Positions 53,553 through 61,922 of a stretch of 64,000 bases of DNA are shown in pieces. Position numbers and translations under genes: made by a program. This stretch comes from Anaplasma centrale str. Israel (GTDB lineage: Bacteria > Pseudomonadota > Alphaproteobacteria > Rickettsiales > Anaplasmataceae): NCBI RefSeq assembly GCF_000024505.1, contig NC_013532.1, forward strand, positions 1,054,001 through 1,118,000, written 5' to 3'. The notes below the pieces were generated by a model. That model searched no databases. It was not told the origin of the DNA and was given only the letters and a program-made list of their open reading frames with translations. Position 1 is the stretch's first letter; each line of letters begins with the position of its first letter.

Positions 53553-54341
53553 CTATAACTCCAACCTCTTGAGCATCAGCTGCTTAATTTTAGAGATCGC
53601 CTTTGCAGGATTTAAGTCTTTAGGACAGGTTTTTGTACAGTTCATAATAGTGTGGCACCTATACAGTTTAAACGCATCATCAAGGAGCTCCAACCGTTCA
53701 TCAGTTGCCTCATCCCTGCTATCCGCCAACCACCGATACACTTGCAGCAGAACCGCAGGCCCCAGGTATTTGTCGGAATTCCACCAATAGCTCGGACAGC
53801 TTGTGCTGCAGCTAGCGCACAGAATGCAGTCATAAATTCCATCCAGCTTGCTCCTGTCTTCAACACTTTGAAGACGCTCACTAGTGCCGGAAACAGGATC
53901 CTTAGCCTTAAGCCACGGACTGACAGACTTGTACTGCGCATAGAAGTCACTAAGATCTGGCACTAGGTCTTTAATTACGTTCATGTGGGGCAATGGGTAG
54001 ATTTTCACATCCCCTTTGATGTCAGAGATGTATTTTGTACATGCGAGAGTGTTAGAACCGTCAATATTCATCGCGCAGGATCCGCATATGCCCTCTCTGC
54101 AGGACCTCCTGAACGTAAGTGTGGAATCCACCTCGTTCTTAATTTTTATCAGCGCATCAAGGACCATCTGCCCGCATTTATCTAAATCGATGTAGAACGT
54201 GTCAATCCTAGGGCCTTCATCGTCATCTGGAGACCACCGGTATATCTTGAAGCACCCGACACGCTGCGCGCCCTCCGCCATGTTGTGCACTTTACCCTTA
54301 GGATTGATTTTAGAGTTCCGCGGCAGAGATATCTGCACCAT
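53553..54341 (-). CDS. sdhB: Succinate dehydrogenase iron-sulfur subunit
   Basis: A 262-residue subunit of complex II. Cluster ligands are visible in three sets: [22 protein letters not shown] (2Fe-2S), [16 protein letters not shown] (4Fe-4S) and [21 protein letters not shown] (3Fe-4S). It passes electrons from SdhA to quinone through the membrane subunits SdhCD, which are not in this window. It follows sdhA by 24 bases and touches thyX. Confidence 0.98.
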   Translation of the reverse strand: MVQISLPRNSKINPKGKVHNMAEGAQRVGCFKIYRWSPDDDEGPRIDTFYIDLDKCGQMVLDALIKIKNEVDSTLTFRRSCREGICGSCAMNIDGSNTLACTKYISDIKGDVKIYPLPHMNVIKDLVPDLSDFYAQYKSVSPWLKAKDPVSGTSERLQSVEDRSKLDGIYDCILCASCSTSCPSYWWNSDKYLGPAVLLQVYRWLADSRDEATDERLELLDDAFKLYRCHTIMNCTKTCPKDLNPAKAISKIKQLMLKRLEL

Positions 54342-54365
54342 TGGCTACACCCCATTAACCACTAT

Positions 54366-56165
54366 CTAGTATACCCTCTTCTGAGGAGGAAACCACTCCA
54401 CCTCATTTGTAAGCGTGCTGGTAGCAACACTCTTGTAGGCTATCTTCACACCGTGGGTCTTGCTATCGTACCAAGCCATGGTGTGCTTCATCCAGTTTTC
54501 ATCATCACGCTCCGGAAAATCCTCACGGGCGTGAGCGCCTCTGCTCTCAGTGCGATTCGCAGCACAGTCCATGGTAATCACAGCCTGAGGCAGCATATTG
54601 GTTAGCTCAAGAGCCTCCACAAGGTCACTGTTCCAAATCATGCTCCTATCCGAAACAGACATATCTTTCGCCATAGAGGCAACCTCGCGAATTTTCTGTT
54701 TCCCCTCATTAAGAATGTCTGCGGTACGGAAAACCGCCGCATGGTCTTGCATCACACGCTGCATGCTATCACGCACCTCGGCAACCCGGGGGCCACCGCG
54801 TGAAAAGCGCAGTTTATCAAATCTATCAACAATTGCATCTACGAACGATTCTTCTATCGGCGCGTGGGGAGCACCAGGCTTGATGATTTCCCTGGCCCTA
54901 AGCGCAGCCGCTCTGCCAAAGACCACCAGGTCCAGTAGGGAATTAGAGCCCAAGCGGTTAGCACCATGCACAGAAACACATGCCGCCTCGCCGATTGCAA
55001 AAAGCCCTGCTACTATCTTTCCCTTTTCCGATAGAATAACCTCCCCATAATAGTTTGTCGGCACCCCACCCATGTTATAGTGTACCGTAGGCAGGACTGG
55101 TATAGGATCTTTAGTAACGTCAACACCAGCAAACGTCTTGGCAGTTTCACTGATGCCTGGCAGCCTTTCTTTTATCACCCCAGGGTCAAGATGGGCTATA
55201 GACAGAAACACGTGGTCTTTCTTCGGCCCAACACCCCTACCCTCGCGTATCTCCATTGTTATGGCCCTGCTAACAACGTCACGAGAGGCAAGGTCCCGCG
55301 CCTTGGGCGCATAGCGCTCCATAAACCTCTCCCCTTCGGAGTTCAGCAGGTATCCACCCTCACCGCGGCAACCCTCGGTCATCAAGCAGCCAGAACCGTA
55401 TATACCAGTGGGGTGAAACTGCACGAATTCCATGTCTTCCATGGGCAGCCCGGCCCTGGCAGCCATACCGCCACCATCACCAGTGCAGGTATGGGCACTG
55501 GTCGCCGAAAAGTATACCCTGCCATACCCACCGGTTGCCAAAACCACCGCGTGCGCGCGGAACCTGTGTAGAGTGCCGTCACACAATGACCACGCAACAA
55601 CGCCATGACAAGCGCTATTATTAGCGCTCATGATCAGATCTATCGCAAAATACTCAACAAAAAACTCTACCTTATATTTTAGGGCCTGCTGATACAAAGT
55701 GTGCAATATGGCATGCCCAGTTTTGTCCGAGGCAGCACAGGTACGCACGGCCATCTTGCCTTTGCCATATTCTGTAGTCATACCCCCAAACGGACGCTGG
55801 TATATTTTGCCATCTTCAGTTCTCGAGAAGGGAACCCCATAATGCTCAAGCTCAACAACCGCTTCCATAGCATGCTTGCACATATACTCGATGGCATCTT
55901 GATCACCAAGCCAGTCAGACCCCTTAACGGTGTCGAACATATGCCACCGCCAGTCATCCTCAGAAATATTACCAAGCGCCGCACTGATGCCACCCTGGGC
56001 AGCCACGGTATGGCTACGGGTGGGAAAAACCTTAGACACACACGCCACGGATAGGCCCGCAGCGGCCATGCCGACAACCGCACGTAGCCCGGCACCCCCC
56101 GCGCCAACAACCACAACATCATACTCGTGGTCTACAATTTTATATGCCGACCCAGGTGCTCCCAC
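54366..56165 (-). CDS. sdhA: Succinate dehydrogenase flavoprotein subunit
   Basis: A 599-residue flavoprotein that oxidises succinate to fumarate. FAD-binding text [20 protein letters not shown] at the N-terminus, covalent-FAD histidine in [16 protein letters not shown], capping-domain [15 protein letters not shown] and catalytic region [17 protein letters not shown] are all present, with the C-terminal [19 protein letters not shown]. First gene of sdhA-sdhB-thyX. Length normal. Confidence 0.98.
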   Translation of the reverse strand: MGAPGSAYKIVDHEYDVVVVGAGGAGLRAVVGMAAAGLSVACVSKVFPTRSHTVAAQGGISAALGNISEDDWRWHMFDTVKGSDWLGDQDAIEYMCKHAMEAVVELEHYGVPFSRTEDGKIYQRPFGGMTTEYGKGKMAVRTCAASDKTGHAILHTLYQQALKYKVEFFVEYFAIDLIMSANNSACHGVVAWSLCDGTLHRFRAHAVVLATGGYGRVYFSATSAHTCTGDGGGMAARAGLPMEDMEFVQFHPTGIYGSGCLMTEGCRGEGGYLLNSEGERFMERYAPKARDLASRDVVSRAITMEIREGRGVGPKKDHVFLSIAHLDPGVIKERLPGISETAKTFAGVDVTKDPIPVLPTVHYNMGGVPTNYYGEVILSEKGKIVAGLFAIGEAACVSVHGANRLGSNSLLDLVVFGRAAALRAREIIKPGAPHAPIEESFVDAIVDRFDKLRFSRGGPRVAEVRDSMQRVMQDHAAVFRTADILNEGKQKIREVASMAKDMSVSDRSMIWNSDLVEALELTNMLPQAVITMDCAANRTESRGAHAREDFPERDDENWMKHTMAWYDSKTHGVKIAYKSVATSTLTNEVEWFPPQKRVY

Positions 56166-56435
56166 AGCGCAAAACGCAAAATCACAAACGACCTCAGCGT
56201 ACCATAATAACCCCCACAGTCAACAACAACTTTGGTCCCACCGCCCGCAATCAGTACCGCGCTAGCTCGCTATAGCAGCCTTAGGTTGGCACAAAACTCA
56301 CCCACACTGGGACTTTTCTTCCTTGGACGTTTTTATCAGTATCTCATTAACCAACCACAACTTTGCCGACATAACGCGTAAAAACTTGGCTGGCCTCCAA
56401 CTGCACCGGCGCAACTCAAAAGCGTGTACAGCCGC

Positions 56436-58157
56436 CTATCCCCTATACTGCAAAAGCTGCAGCTTAACCAGCCTGGCATATAAGCTGTTTTCGTCCTGTA
56501 TGAGTGAGTCATGCGTGCCAACCTCTTTGATCGCCCCGTCGTCTAATACAACTATTTTATCCGAGTTGGCTACAGTGGAGAGCCTATGCGCTATGGTAAT
56601 CATGAGCTTGCCTTGCATCAACTCACACAATGCTGCCTGCACCTTGCTTTCATTATCGGAATCCAGAGCCGAAGTCGCTTCGTCCAATATCAAAACTTCT
56701 GGGTTCCTCAATATGGCTCTGGCTATCACTATTCTCTGCTTCTGTCCCTCCGATAAGCATATTCCCTTCTCACCAACGAAAGTGTCAAACTTGTTTGGGA
56801 GAGTGTGTATAAAATCCGCAATGCTAGCCCTTTCCGCCGCTTCCTCCAGTTGCCTATTGGTGTAGGTACGGTCGGCCCCGTAGGCTATGTTATCAAGTAT
56901 GGTGCCGGAAAATATCACTGGGCTTTGTGGAACTACGCAGAAAAGCGAGCGTAGGCTGCGTAAGGAAATCTTCCTGATATCCACCCCGTCGATGGTTATG
57001 CTTCCGGAGCTGACATCATAAAACCTCAGGAGCAAGTCAGTAATCGTGCTCTTTCCCGCACCAGAATACCCCACTATTGCCACTCTCTCACCACTATGCA
57101 TAGTAAGGCTTACGTTCCGCAGCGCTGGTGTGTCTGTTTTGCTCGGATAGAAGAACGTGACGTTGTGCATCTCGACTGCCCCCTTGACTGCATTAACGTC
57201 CACACAATCCTCGGCATCTGACATTCCCACATCAATGCACAATAGCTGTAGTACGTCTTCGGCAATCCTGGCGGCCTTCTGCAGATCTTGGATATTGTCC
57301 CCTATGCCGTTCACCGCACCGGCGGCAAGTACTGCATAAAAAACGAACGATAAGAGAGACCCGGCGCTCATGCTCTGGACACTCACCTCTTTGATGCCCA
57401 TCCATAAGACAACGCCGACAGACCCGGCAGCCGCGGAGAGAATCAGGGTCACCAACAGTGCCCGCCATAGTAAATATTTCCCGGCAATACGGAAGTTTTC
57501 GTCTAACAAATTGGCAAACTTGGCTCTTGCATGATCTTCGGCCGTAAACGCTTGGATAACCCCGATACCCCTGCACGTTTCCTCGCCAAAATGGGCTAAC
57601 TGCTCAACCCTTCCCCGCAAAAGACGAGAGAAATGTCGCACACGCCTGCCTAACAACGCAACAATTGCCCATAGAATCGGCAACATGCAGACTATATACC
57701 CAGTAAGCTTTATGTTGGTATGCGCGAGCATGGTTGCGCTACCTATGAGAACAGTCGTGTTCCGAAAAATCACCAGCATACTACCGCTCAGAATGGCCTG
57801 CAGCATGGCCATGTCAGTTGTTAATCTGCTCATTAACACCGACGTGCTGGTATTTTCCAAAACGCTCTGAGATAAAACGACGATTTTGTCATATATCTGC
57901 TTTCGCAAGTCACGCACCACGAGCTCAGCTCCGCGCCCTGAAAGCCAGACCCGCAAAAACGAGCTTGTCGACATCGTTGCAATCAGAAAAAAAATAACTG
58001 TCAGCGGCCTGGAGTCTGAGGTCGAACCAACGGCGTCGACCAGCGCGTTCATGCTGTGTCCCAAGGCGAGTATGGCCCCAGAAGAGGTAATCACCGCAAG
58101 GTATGACAGCAAGAAATACAAAAAGTGTGGCCGTATATAGGAGAGCAGCGCCTTCAT
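56436..58157 (-). CDS. MsbA-like ABC exporter (fused permease and ATPase)
   Basis: A half-transporter of 573 residues from ATG 58157 (MKALLSYIRPHFLYFLL). Six N-terminal helices (about residues 15-290) are followed by an ATPase with Walker A VGYSGAGKSTITDLLL, Q-loop VPQSPVIFSG, signature ICLSEGQKQRIVIARAIL (LSEGQ for LSGGQ), Walker B VLILDEATSALD and H-loop IAHRLSTV. Exported molecule unknown; these bacteria lack lipopolysaccharide, so lipid A is unlikely. An upstream in-frame leader to 58304 lies inside cyaY and is rejected. Eight bases after cyaY. Confidence 0.92.
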   Translation of the reverse strand: MKALLSYIRPHFLYFLLSYLAVITSSGAILALGHSMNALVDAVGSTSDSRPLTVIFFLIATMSTSSFLRVWLSGRGAELVVRDLRKQIYDKIVVLSQSVLENTSTSVLMSRLTTDMAMLQAILSGSMLVIFRNTTVLIGSATMLAHTNIKLTGYIVCMLPILWAIVALLGRRVRHFSRLLRGRVEQLAHFGEETCRGIGVIQAFTAEDHARAKFANLLDENFRIAGKYLLWRALLVTLILSAAAGSVGVVLWMGIKEVSVQSMSAGSLLSFVFYAVLAAGAVNGIGDNIQDLQKAARIAEDVLQLLCIDVGMSDAEDCVDVNAVKGAVEMHNVTFFYPSKTDTPALRNVSLTMHSGERVAIVGYSGAGKSTITDLLLRFYDVSSGSITIDGVDIRKISLRSLRSLFCVVPQSPVIFSGTILDNIAYGADRTYTNRQLEEAAERASIADFIHTLPNKFDTFVGEKGICLSEGQKQRIVIARAILRNPEVLILDEATSALDSDNESKVQAALCELMQGKLMITIAHRLSTVANSDKIVVLDDGAIKEVGTHDSLIQDENSLYARLVKLQLLQYRG

Positions 58158-58164
58158 GGCACAC

Positions 58165-58494
58165 CTATTGCTCTCGAAGGCCAAAGGCGGCGCATATATC
58201 CTGTTTAACAAAGGAAAGCAGCTCACGCGCATTTTGCGTATCACGCCACAATGCATCATCTGCGTTGTAAGAGAAACGCACCGATCCGCTAATTGGAGAT
58301 GCAACCCATATTTGCGATGAGGGCTGATGCCAACTTATCAGGTATACGAGCCCATCGCACGTAGCCTCGATTATTCCATCACCCGCGTCACACTCGATGC
58401 GCCCCTCAACATCAACTTGCTCGATCATGGACAGCAAAGAATCCAAAGCATCTCGTGCCACAACTTTTAAATCAGAAGTCGGACTGCTTTTCAT
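58165..58494 (-). CDS. cyaY: Iron-sulfur assembly protein CyaY (bacterial frataxin)
   Basis: A 109-residue frataxin. Seen: acidic first helix (ALDSLLSMIEQVDVEGRIE), strand VYLISWHQPSSQIWVASPISG with the conserved Q-x-W, and RFSYNADDALWRDTQNARELLSFV, matching the frataxin C-terminal half. It binds iron and tunes IscS activity. ATG 58494 (MKSSPTSD) is chosen over 58506, four codons earlier. It starts the cyaY-exporter pair. Confidence 0.9.
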   Translation of the reverse strand: MKSSPTSDLKVVARDALDSLLSMIEQVDVEGRIECDAGDGIIEATCDGLVYLISWHQPSSQIWVASPISGSVRFSYNADDALWRDTQNARELLSFVKQDICAAFGLREQ

Positions 58495-58636
58495 CACGGA
58501 ACACACCTCACACCATAAACGCCCCAGAGGCCACCATAGCGATGCAACCGACCACGAGCAGCCGCCACGGCGCTACACTTGCATCGTCTAGCAACCCCAC
58601 AAACGCGAGGAGCCCCGACCAACGCACATGAGGCTA

Positions 58637-59929
58637 TTAGCACACCTCACACACAGGAAACGCCGACATGGGAAGGCTGCGCACTAGGCCATTTACTTCG
58701 CGCCTAACCTCTGCTTCCGCCGCAGACATTTTTTCTTGACCCAAAGAACAAGCATTAACAACCTTCGCAACCAAGCGCCCTATGCTTTCAAACTCAGGTA
58801 CTCCAAGCCCGCGCGAGGTTTCAGCAGCAGAGCCCAGCCTTATTCCGGAAGTAACCCAGGGTTTTTCTGTGTCAAAGGGAACCGCATTCTTGTTGCACAC
58901 AATACCGGCTCTTTCCAAGGAGGAAGATACTTCCCTGCCGGTTACACCCTTTGATCTCAGGTCAAGTAGCACGATGTGGCTATCAGTCCCGCCCGTGACA
59001 ACATCCAGCCCCTCGGAAGACAAAACACCAGCAAGAACGCGGGAGTTTTCTAGCACCTGTTGGGCGTATAGCTTGAAATCCGGATGCAGAGCCTCTTTGA
59101 ACGCCACCGCCTTCGCCGCTATCACATGCATCAGCGGGCCACCCTGCATTCCAGGAAACACGGACAGCCTTATCTTTTTGTGTATTTCTTCATCGTCAGT
59201 CATTATAACGGCGCCCCTAGGCCCCCGGAGGGTCTTATGGGTGGTGGAAGTAACGACATGCGCGTGCCCAAACGGTGATGGATAGCAGCCACCAGCAATC
59301 AGCCCCGAATAGTGAGCTATGTCCGCAAGCAAATATGCCCCCACCTTATCTGCGATGGCCCTAAAAGCGGCAAAGTCTATCCTTCGCGGGTATGAAGACG
59401 CCCCGGCAATAATCAATGAGGGTTTGGCAGACAGGGCAAGAGCCTCCACCTCATCCATATCTATGAGCCCCGTATCGCGATTGACCCCATAAGACACGGC
59501 ATTAAACCACCGCCCCGAAACATTAGGGGCCGCACCGTGGGTTAAGTGTCCTCCGCAATCCAGGGACATGCCAAGAATAGTATCACCAGGTTTCAAGAGC
59601 GCCATAAAAACCTGCTGGTTGGCCTGGGAGCCAGAGTGTGGCTGCACATTAGCAAATTTACACCCAAAAAGCCTGCAGAGACGCTCAATGGCTAGGTTTT
59701 CCACAACATCAACAACGGCGCAACCGCAGTAGTACCTGCTACCCGCATATCCCTCAGCGTATTTGTTAGTTAGCACAGAACCCTGGGCCTGCAAGACCGC
59801 ACGACTCACAAAATTTTCCGACGCGATCATCTGCAGCAGCGTGTTCTGCCTTTCTAGTTCCGCCGACATGCTGTCTGCGACCTCGGCGTCAAACACCCCT
59901 ATATCAACATTGCCAATGTACCCAACCAT
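58637..59929 (-). CDS. glyA: Serine hydroxymethyltransferase
   Basis: A 430-residue PLP enzyme making glycine and methylene-THF from serine and THF. The PLP lysine is in [18 protein letters not shown]; other signatures are [53 protein letters not shown] and [14 protein letters not shown]. It is the main one-carbon donor for FolD and ThyX. It lies 25 bases downstream of the L9 gene on the same strand, possibly at the end of that operon. Confidence 0.98.
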   Translation of the reverse strand: MVGYIGNVDIGVFDAEVADSMSAELERQNTLLQMIASENFVSRAVLQAQGSVLTNKYAEGYAGSRYYCGCAVVDVVENLAIERLCRLFGCKFANVQPHSGSQANQQVFMALLKPGDTILGMSLDCGGHLTHGAAPNVSGRWFNAVSYGVNRDTGLIDMDEVEALALSAKPSLIIAGASSYPRRIDFAAFRAIADKVGAYLLADIAHYSGLIAGGCYPSPFGHAHVVTSTTHKTLRGPRGAVIMTDDEEIHKKIRLSVFPGMQGGPLMHVIAAKAVAFKEALHPDFKLYAQQVLENSRVLAGVLSSEGLDVVTGGTDSHIVLLDLRSKGVTGREVSSSLERAGIVCNKNAVPFDTEKPWVTSGIRLGSAAETSRGLGVPEFESIGRLVAKVVNACSLGQEKMSAAEAEVRREVNGLVRSLPMSAFPVCEVC

Positions 59930-59954
59930 AAACCCCTACAAATATCGTCGTATC

Positions 59955-60617
59955 TTAAGTAGAGGGCATTTCTTCCCCATCGGAAGCGTCGCCAGCGCCC
60001 TCATCACGGCCCTCACCGCCGTCGGCACCATCCGCATCATCTGCATGGTCATCCACCGGGCTTGAATCCTGCTGCTCAGCAGCCGCAACATCTTCTGCCT
60101 GCTCAACCTCGGCAGCTGCAGCCGCTTGGTCTTCGCTCTTGGCAATTCCTAGTCTGACCCTCTCAGCCTCAGATTCATTCCTGACCACATGCAATTGCAA
60201 CGTAGCAACCAAATCGGCGTGCAACTCTACGTTTATCTCATACTCTCCAGTGCGCTTTATCATCTCACCGAAAGATACGCACCTCGGCTGAATATCGTAC
60301 CCGAGATCACAAAGCAACTTGGACACATCTCTAACGGTCACAGACCCGAACAACTTACCGTCATCGGAGGACTGTCTGACAATGATGAGGCGCTCAGCTC
60401 CCAGAGACTTGGCCACCCCCTCAGCTTCCGCAAGTTTCTTGTTGTTCTCCTCTTCTATGAGGGCGAGCTTTTGTTCTAAAAGCGCGACATTATCCTTAGT
60501 GGCGCGCACCGCCTTGCCATCTGCCAAAAGATATCGCGCATAGCCCGGCTTGACCTTGGCGATCTCACCAGCCTTACCAAGACCCCTAACGCTGGATTTC
60601 AAAATTACCGATAACAT
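59955..60617 (-). CDS. rplI: 50S ribosomal protein L9 with acidic C-terminal extension
   Basis: A protein of 220 residues from ATG 60617 (MLSVILKSSVRGLGKAGE). The first 148 residues are canonical L9: N-domain with VKPGYARYLLADGKA, connecting helix, C-domain with GKLFGSVTVRDVSKLL. The last 70 or so are an unusual tail of Ala, Asp, Glu, Gly and Ser (EQAEDVAAAEQQDSSPVDD...), absent from typical L9. Third gene of rpsF-rpsR-rplI, overlapping-close to S18 (stop at 60632). Confidence 0.94.
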   Translation of the reverse strand: MLSVILKSSVRGLGKAGEIAKVKPGYARYLLADGKAVRATKDNVALLEQKLALIEEENNKKLAEAEGVAKSLGAERLIIVRQSSDDGKLFGSVTVRDVSKLLCDLGYDIQPRCVSFGEMIKRTGEYEINVELHADLVATLQLHVVRNESEAERVRLGIAKSEDQAAAAAEVEQAEDVAAAEQQDSSPVDDHADDADGADGGEGRDEGAGDASDGEEMPST

Positions 60618-60631
60618 CCAAAAACCACAAA

Positions 60632-60922
60632 TCAGCAATACGGCAATAGAGCGAGGAACCTAGCCCGTTTAACCGCACGCGCCAGGAGCTTTTGCTTCTT
60701 GGAGGATACCGAAGTTATCCTACTCGGCAATATCCGACCATACTCAGAAACAAACTTAGAAAGCAGCGCCCTATTCTTGTAATCTATATCTTCGTCGGGA
60801 CATTGGGCCAGAGGACACGACCTCGATTTTCTAAAGTATGGCCTCTTAAGATATACCAGCGGGGAGTGCGCAGCGCCATTTTCCCCCTTACCACCGTTTT
60901 TGTTCCCTTGCAGCACAGACAC
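60632..60922 (-). CDS. rpsR: 30S ribosomal protein S18
   Basis: A 96-residue protein with the S18 core [51 protein letters not shown] cysteine pair in [13 protein letters not shown] marks the zinc-type version. Start GTG 60922 follows the S6 stop after three bases, so the two are coupled as is normal for these neighbours on the 30S subunit. The first 25 residues are a Gly/Asn-rich lineage-specific leader. Confidence 0.96.
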   Translation of the reverse strand: MSVLQGNKNGGKGENGAAHSPLVYLKRPYFRKSRSCPLAQCPDEDIDYKNRALLSKFVSEYGRILPSRITSVSSKKQKLLARAVKRARFLALLPYC

Positions 60923-60925
60923 CCC

Positions 60926-61255
60926 CTAATCTTGATCAGAACCCATCATGGCGGACTTACCTTCACACACCTTGTCCACCTTCAAACACAAAAACCTCAG
61001 CACATCCTCATTCAACCTTACCTTGCGCCGGAACTCGTCCATCGCGGAGGGATCAGCACGTATGTACATCATGCAGTAATGTCCCTTGTTGTTCTTTGCT
61101 ATGCTGTAGGCAAAATCCAGAAGCCCCCAGTACTCATACTTGACGAGCTCAGCACCTATCTTAACCAGCAGTGCAGACAGGCCCTTAGAAAGACCCTCCA
61201 ACTCGTACTGCGTGAGACCCTGCTGCGCGATAAAAGCGAACTCATAAATAGGCAC
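60926..61255 (-). CDS. rpsF: 30S ribosomal protein S6
   Basis: A 109-residue S6: MPIYEFAFIAQQGLTQYELEGL, ELVKYEYWGLLDFAYSIAKNNKGHY and MYIRADPSAMDEFRRKVRLNEDVLRFL match the family closely. It binds 16S rRNA with S18, encoded next. First gene of the rpsF-rpsR-rplI operon. ATG 61255. Confidence 0.97.
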   Translation of the reverse strand: MPIYEFAFIAQQGLTQYELEGLSKGLSALLVKIGAELVKYEYWGLLDFAYSIAKNNKGHYCMMYIRADPSAMDEFRRKVRLNEDVLRFLCLKVDKVCEGKSAMMGSDQD

Positions 61256-61321
61256 TAAAAACCCCCGCCAAAAAAACCTACCGGCGTATTATATATGACC
61301 GCGGTACACAATCAAGAAATA

Positions 61322-61912
61322 TCATGGCTGCTCCCCGTCATCGTACTCGAAATCATTCCCCTGTCCCTTGCCAAGTAACTCGCGCGCAACCACGCCTATC
61401 CTGTCGTACGCAAGTTCCGGAATGACGCCTCCCATGTATTCACTCGCAGCAGAAAAGAAATTGTACGAATACGTGTTAGCAAACCACGCAGGCAACGTAA
61501 CTTCAGCGTCTTCTTCTGTGGATCGCGGCGCAAACGCGTATAGGAAGGTCTCCATGATAAAAAACGCACAATAGGCAACCACCAGACCTTTAGCAACACC
61601 CACAATTAGTCCTGCAGTCTTATCTAATGCATTATGCCTCAAGGGGGAGAGGAGCCGCACCACCACACCATTTACCAAGACTACACAAGTCATAACCCCA
61701 ACGAATACAGTAACGCCTGACAGGACCCCCGCCAAGATTTCCGAATGTACACGTGCGCCATAAATCTCAGAAAAATAGTCACTATAACTTGCAGTCAACA
61801 CTATCGCTATCACCATCCCGGCAATGCCGAATACTTCTTTTATGAACCCTCTAACAAACCCCAAAGTGGCTAGGGACAGCACAACAAGCGCCATTGTAGC
61901 GTCTAGAACCAT
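61322..61912 (-). CDS. CvpA family membrane protein
   Basis: A 196-residue protein with four predicted helices in the first 130 residues: MALVVLSLATLGFVRGFIKEVFG (family N-terminus with the FVRGFIKE turn), GIAGMVIAIVLTAS, ILAGVLSGVTVFVGVMTCVVLV and LIVGVAKGLVVAYCAFFIME. The C-terminal part is soluble. CvpA-like proteins are linked to colicin V export and envelope homeostasis, with no defined reaction. It lies ten bases after the TRAP permease gene on the same strand. Confidence 0.85.
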   Translation of the reverse strand: MVLDATMALVVLSLATLGFVRGFIKEVFGIAGMVIAIVLTASYSDYFSEIYGARVHSEILAGVLSGVTVFVGVMTCVVLVNGVVVRLLSPLRHNALDKTAGLIVGVAKGLVVAYCAFFIMETFLYAFAPRSTEEDAEVTLPAWFANTYSYNFFSAASEYMGGVIPELAYDRIGVVARELLGKGQGNDFEYDDGEQP

Positions 61913-61922
61913 GGTCCCTCAC

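Noticed and set aside
58158-58304. 49-residue N-terminal leader of the MsbA-like exporter
   Set aside because: It lies within cyaY and carries no membrane-protein character; ATG 58157 gives the normal family start eight bases after the cyaY stop.
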